Source: Azoarcus sp. (lineage in GTDB: Bacteria; Pseudomonadota; Gammaproteobacteria; Burkholderiales; Rhodocyclaceae). From it: a stretch of DNA of 5,453 bases. The notes beneath the pieces were generated by a model. The model was not told where the DNA came from, made no database searches, and worked only from the letters and a program-made list of their open reading frames with translations. Numbering within the stretch: the stretch's first letter is position 1; every line of letters starts with the position of its first letter. The translations under genes were made by a program, and so were the position numbers. This document shows positions 3,253 to 5,453 of the stretch, one piece after another. The DNA lies in contig JAITWP010000213.1 of NCBI GenBank assembly GCA_031285365.1, forward strand, positions 1-5,453. Direction: 5' to 3'.

Positions 3253-5453
3253 TCACCCCACCCACTTTCTCGCATTCCTGAACATCCTCAACCACGGCGA
3301 AGCATCCGGACTCTGCTCGCGCAACCACTGAGGCGACCATGACATCTGGAATGGTCGAACACCGCGTTCAGGATGGGGCATCATGATGGTGAAACGCCCG
3401 TCCGGGGTGGTGAAGCCGGTGACGCCTTCGGGGGAGCCGTTGGGGTTGGCGGGGTAAAGCCTTGCCACTTCGCCACGATTGTCAATGTAACGCACCGTCA
3501 CCAGCGCGGCTTCTCGCTCGGCATCACTCCGGAAAACGGCCCTCCCCTCTCCGTGACTCACAACGACAGGCATACGGCTGCCCGCCATGCCCGCAAGGAA
3601 AATGGAGGGCGTTTCGAGCACTTCCACCATCGTGAAACGCGCCTCGAACTGTTCGCTGCGATTGCGGTGAAAGCGCGGCCAGTTTTCAGCGCCGGGAATG
3701 ATGGGGGCAAGATGCGCCATCATCTGGCATCCGTTGCAAACGCCCAACGCGAAGGTATCGGTACGGGCAAAGAAGGCTTCAAGTTGCGCTCGCAACGCCG
3801 GATTGAAGAGGATGGATTTTGCCCAGCCCTGCCCCGCGCCAAGCACGTCGCCATATGAAAAACCGCCGCAGGCAACAAGTCCTCTGAATTGCGCGAGGTC
3901 GTGCCGCCCCGATTGCAGATCGGACATGTGCACATCAACCGCATCAAATCCCGCGAGCGTAAAAGCCGCCGCCATTTCAGACTGCGAGTTGATGCCCTGC
4001 TCGCGCAGGAACGCAACGGTCGGGCGAGCACCACTATTGATGAAGGGGGCGGCAACATCCTCGCGGACATCGAACGTGGGACTCACGAAAAGCCCCGGAT
4101 CGCCCGCGTCGGCAAGCGAGTCGAACTCTTCCTGCACACATTCGACATCATCGCGCAAGAGGGCAATTTGATAGCCGACCTCCGACCAGGCCCGCAGCCA
4201 GTCCACGCGCGGCGAGGAAAGCACCAGGCGGGCGTTGTGGTGGAAGCGGATTTCGTCCTTGTCGTTGGGCTCTCCAATGAAGTGGTAATCAAGCCCGGCT
4301 TCGTTCAGGAGGGAACTGACGGTCGAGCGGTCGCGGCGGCGGATTTGCACCACGGCTCCGAGTTCTTCGGCAAACAGCGCCCCGAACAGGCGGTCGTCGA
4401 AGCGGCCTTTGAGCAATTCCGGGTTTTTGTCGAGGCCGTCGGCGTCGTTCATCTCGTTGTCGTAGCACACCGTGTCGAGCACCAGCGACAGGCCGCATCG
4501 ACTGGCAAAAGCCATTTCGCAGACGGTGGCGAACAGCCCCCCGTCGCTGCGGTCGTGGTAGGCGAGAATCAGGTCGTCACGGCAGAGTCGGCGAATTGCG
4601 TCAAAGAAGGCAACGAGGTCTTCCGGGGCAATGTCCGGCGCGTGCTCGCCGACGGCGTTGTAGACCTGCGCCAGAATGGAACCGCCCAGCCGATGCTTGC
4701 CCCGGCCCAGGTCGATGAGGAGGAGTTCGGTCTCGATGCCTTCCGGGAACTGGAGTTGCGGAGTCAGGGTGCGGCGGATGTCCGCCACGGGGGCAAAGGC
4801 CGAGACGATGAGCGAAAGTGGAGCAATGACCTGTTTTTCTTCTTCGCCCTCTTTCCAGGCCGTGCGCATCGAGAGCGAATCCTTGCCGACGGGAATCGAC
4901 AGCCCGGCGGCGATGCAGAATCCGGATACGGCCTGCACGGTGTCGAAAAGTCTGGCGTCTTCTCCGCGATGTCCGGCTGCCGCCATCCAGTTGGCCGAGA
5001 GTTTGACCTTGCCAAGCGAGTCGATGTCGGCAGCGGCGATGTTGGTGATGGCCTCCCCTACCGCCATGCGCCCGGAAGCAGGCGCGTTTACGCAGGCCAG
5101 AGGCGTGCGCTCACCCATCGCGAAGGCTTCGCCCTTCGTCCCGGAAAACGCCATCGCGGTGACCGCGACATCGGCCACCGGCACCTGCCACGGACCCACC
5201 AGTTGATCCCGCGCGATCAGCCCGCCTACCGAGCGGTCGCCAATCGTAATGAGAAAGCGTTTACTCGCGACCGTCGGGTTGTGCAGCACACGCAGCGCCG
5301 TCTCATTCAGATCAAGTCCGGTGACTTCAAAGGGCGGCAGATGCACCGCGCGGCGCGACACGTTGCGGGTCATCTTCGGGGGCTTGCCGAGCAGGACTTT
5401 CATTTCCATGTCGACCGGCGTGTTGCCGAAGTGGCGATCCTTGACCACCAGGC
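3253..5453 (-). CDS. purL: Phosphoribosylformylglycinamidine synthase, large form (3' part, cut at window edge)
   Basis: PurL makes FGAM from FGAR, glutamine and ATP in the fourth step of de novo purine synthesis in the cytosol. About 732 C-terminal residues of a protein usually near 1,300 long are present; the frame stays open past 5453. Numbering from the codon at 5448, residues 7-450 hold the second half of the synthetase core, with HFGNTPVDME at 6-15, the GEAITNIAA segment near 131, and YHDRSDGGLFAT near 297-308 typical of AIR-synthase-like domains. From about 475 a class I glutaminase begins (RPTVAFLREQGINSQ). Its nucleophile is C571 in GVCNGCQ and the partners are H692 and E694 in PHPERG; all are intact. 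The fused glutaminase marks the proteobacterial large PurL rather than the PurL/PurQ/PurS set. The end, FRNARKWVG, is normal, so the gene is not damaged by the neighbouring island. No terminator hairpin is seen after the stop. Confidence 0.97.
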   Translation of the reverse strand, partial: LVVKDRHFGNTPVDMEMKVLLGKPPKMTRNVSRRAVHLPPFEVTGLDLNETALRVLHNPTVASKRFLITIGDRSVGGLIARDQLVGPWQVPVADVAVTAMAFSGTKGEAFAMGERTPLACVNAPASGRMAVGEAITNIAAADIDSLGKVKLSANWMAAAGHRGEDARLFDTVQAVSGFCIAAGLSIPVGKDSLSMRTAWKEGEEEKQVIAPLSLIVSAFAPVADIRRTLTPQLQFPEGIETELLLIDLGRGKHRLGGSILAQVYNAVGEHAPDIAPEDLVAFFDAIRRLCRDDLILAYHDRSDGGLFATVCEMAFASRCGLSLVLDTVCYDNEMNDADGLDKNPELLKGRFDDRLFGALFAEELGAVVQIRRRDRSTVSSLLNEAGLDYHFIGEPNDKDEIRFHHNARLVLSSPRVDWLRAWSEVGYQIALLRDDVECVQEEFDSLADAGDPGLFVSPTFDVREDVAAPFINSGARPTVAFLREQGINSQSEMAAAFTLAGFDAVDVHMSDLQSGRHDLAQFRGLVACGGFSYGDVLGAGQGWAKSILFNPALRAQLEAFFARTDTFALGVCNGCQMMAHLAPIIPGAENWPRFHRNRSEQFEARFTMVEVLETPSIFLAGMAGSRMPVVVSHGEGRAVFRSDAEREAALVTVRYIDNRGEVARLYPANPNGSPEGVTGFTTPDGRFTIMMPHPERGVRPFQMSWSPQWLREQSPDASPWLRMFRNARKWVG

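Noticed and set aside
2762..3331. 189-codon plus-strand frame over the NYN end and the MNT gene
   Set aside because: It is antisense to the MNT gene with its intact GSx10DxD motif and overlaps the NYN gene in another frame.
3373..4171. Plus-strand open frames opposite purL
   Set aside because: PurL is unambiguous on the other strand; these frames have no domain signal and arise from GC-rich codon bias.

Overview
The window looks like a chromosomal accessory patch beside a housekeeping purine gene in a proteobacterium. The evidence is the PurL protein. It is the large single-chain form that carries its own C-terminal glutaminase domain, as in beta- and gammaproteobacteria. The coding regions are moderately GC-rich. 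I cannot name the genus from the sequence alone.

Layout, left to right. On the minus strand, positions 34-1215 encode an adenine-type DNA methyltransferase with GQVFTP, an SAM-binding glycine loop and NPPY. Its stop codon merges into a full AGGAGG ribosome site for a second minus-strand gene starting at position 20, which the window edge cuts after six codons. The pair looks like a restriction-modification operon, but the partner is not visible. A divergent control region (1216-1382) follows. On the plus strand come vapB (1383-1610) and vapC (1607-2020), a type II toxin-antitoxin operon. Its promoter (TTGACA, 17 bp, TATGCT) has the -10 box inside a repeated, partly palindromic AAGCATATG motif, a likely operator. 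Two bases after vapC starts a broken higA-like antitoxin gene (2023-2172). Only about 21 residues match the family before homology stops, next to a 9-bp direct repeat.

Positions 2278-2895 (+) encode a NYN/PIN-like (LabA/DUF88-type) putative nuclease in visibly AT-richer DNA. Converging on it from the other strand is an MNT-type minimal nucleotidyltransferase (2921-3211), an MntA-like antitoxin. The start codon of a following gene overlaps its stop but is closed after six codons, so the HEPN toxin partner (HepT) seems to have been lost. The rest of the window (3253-5453, minus) is the 3' part of purL, cut at its 5' end by the window.

Overall, purL is core metabolism. The first 3.2 kb holds a modification enzyme, one apparently intact toxin-antitoxin pair, two decayed toxin-antitoxin pieces and an orphan putative nuclease: a small defence/addiction island with signs of repeated gain and loss. 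I found no tRNA, rRNA, CRISPR array or intact transposon.
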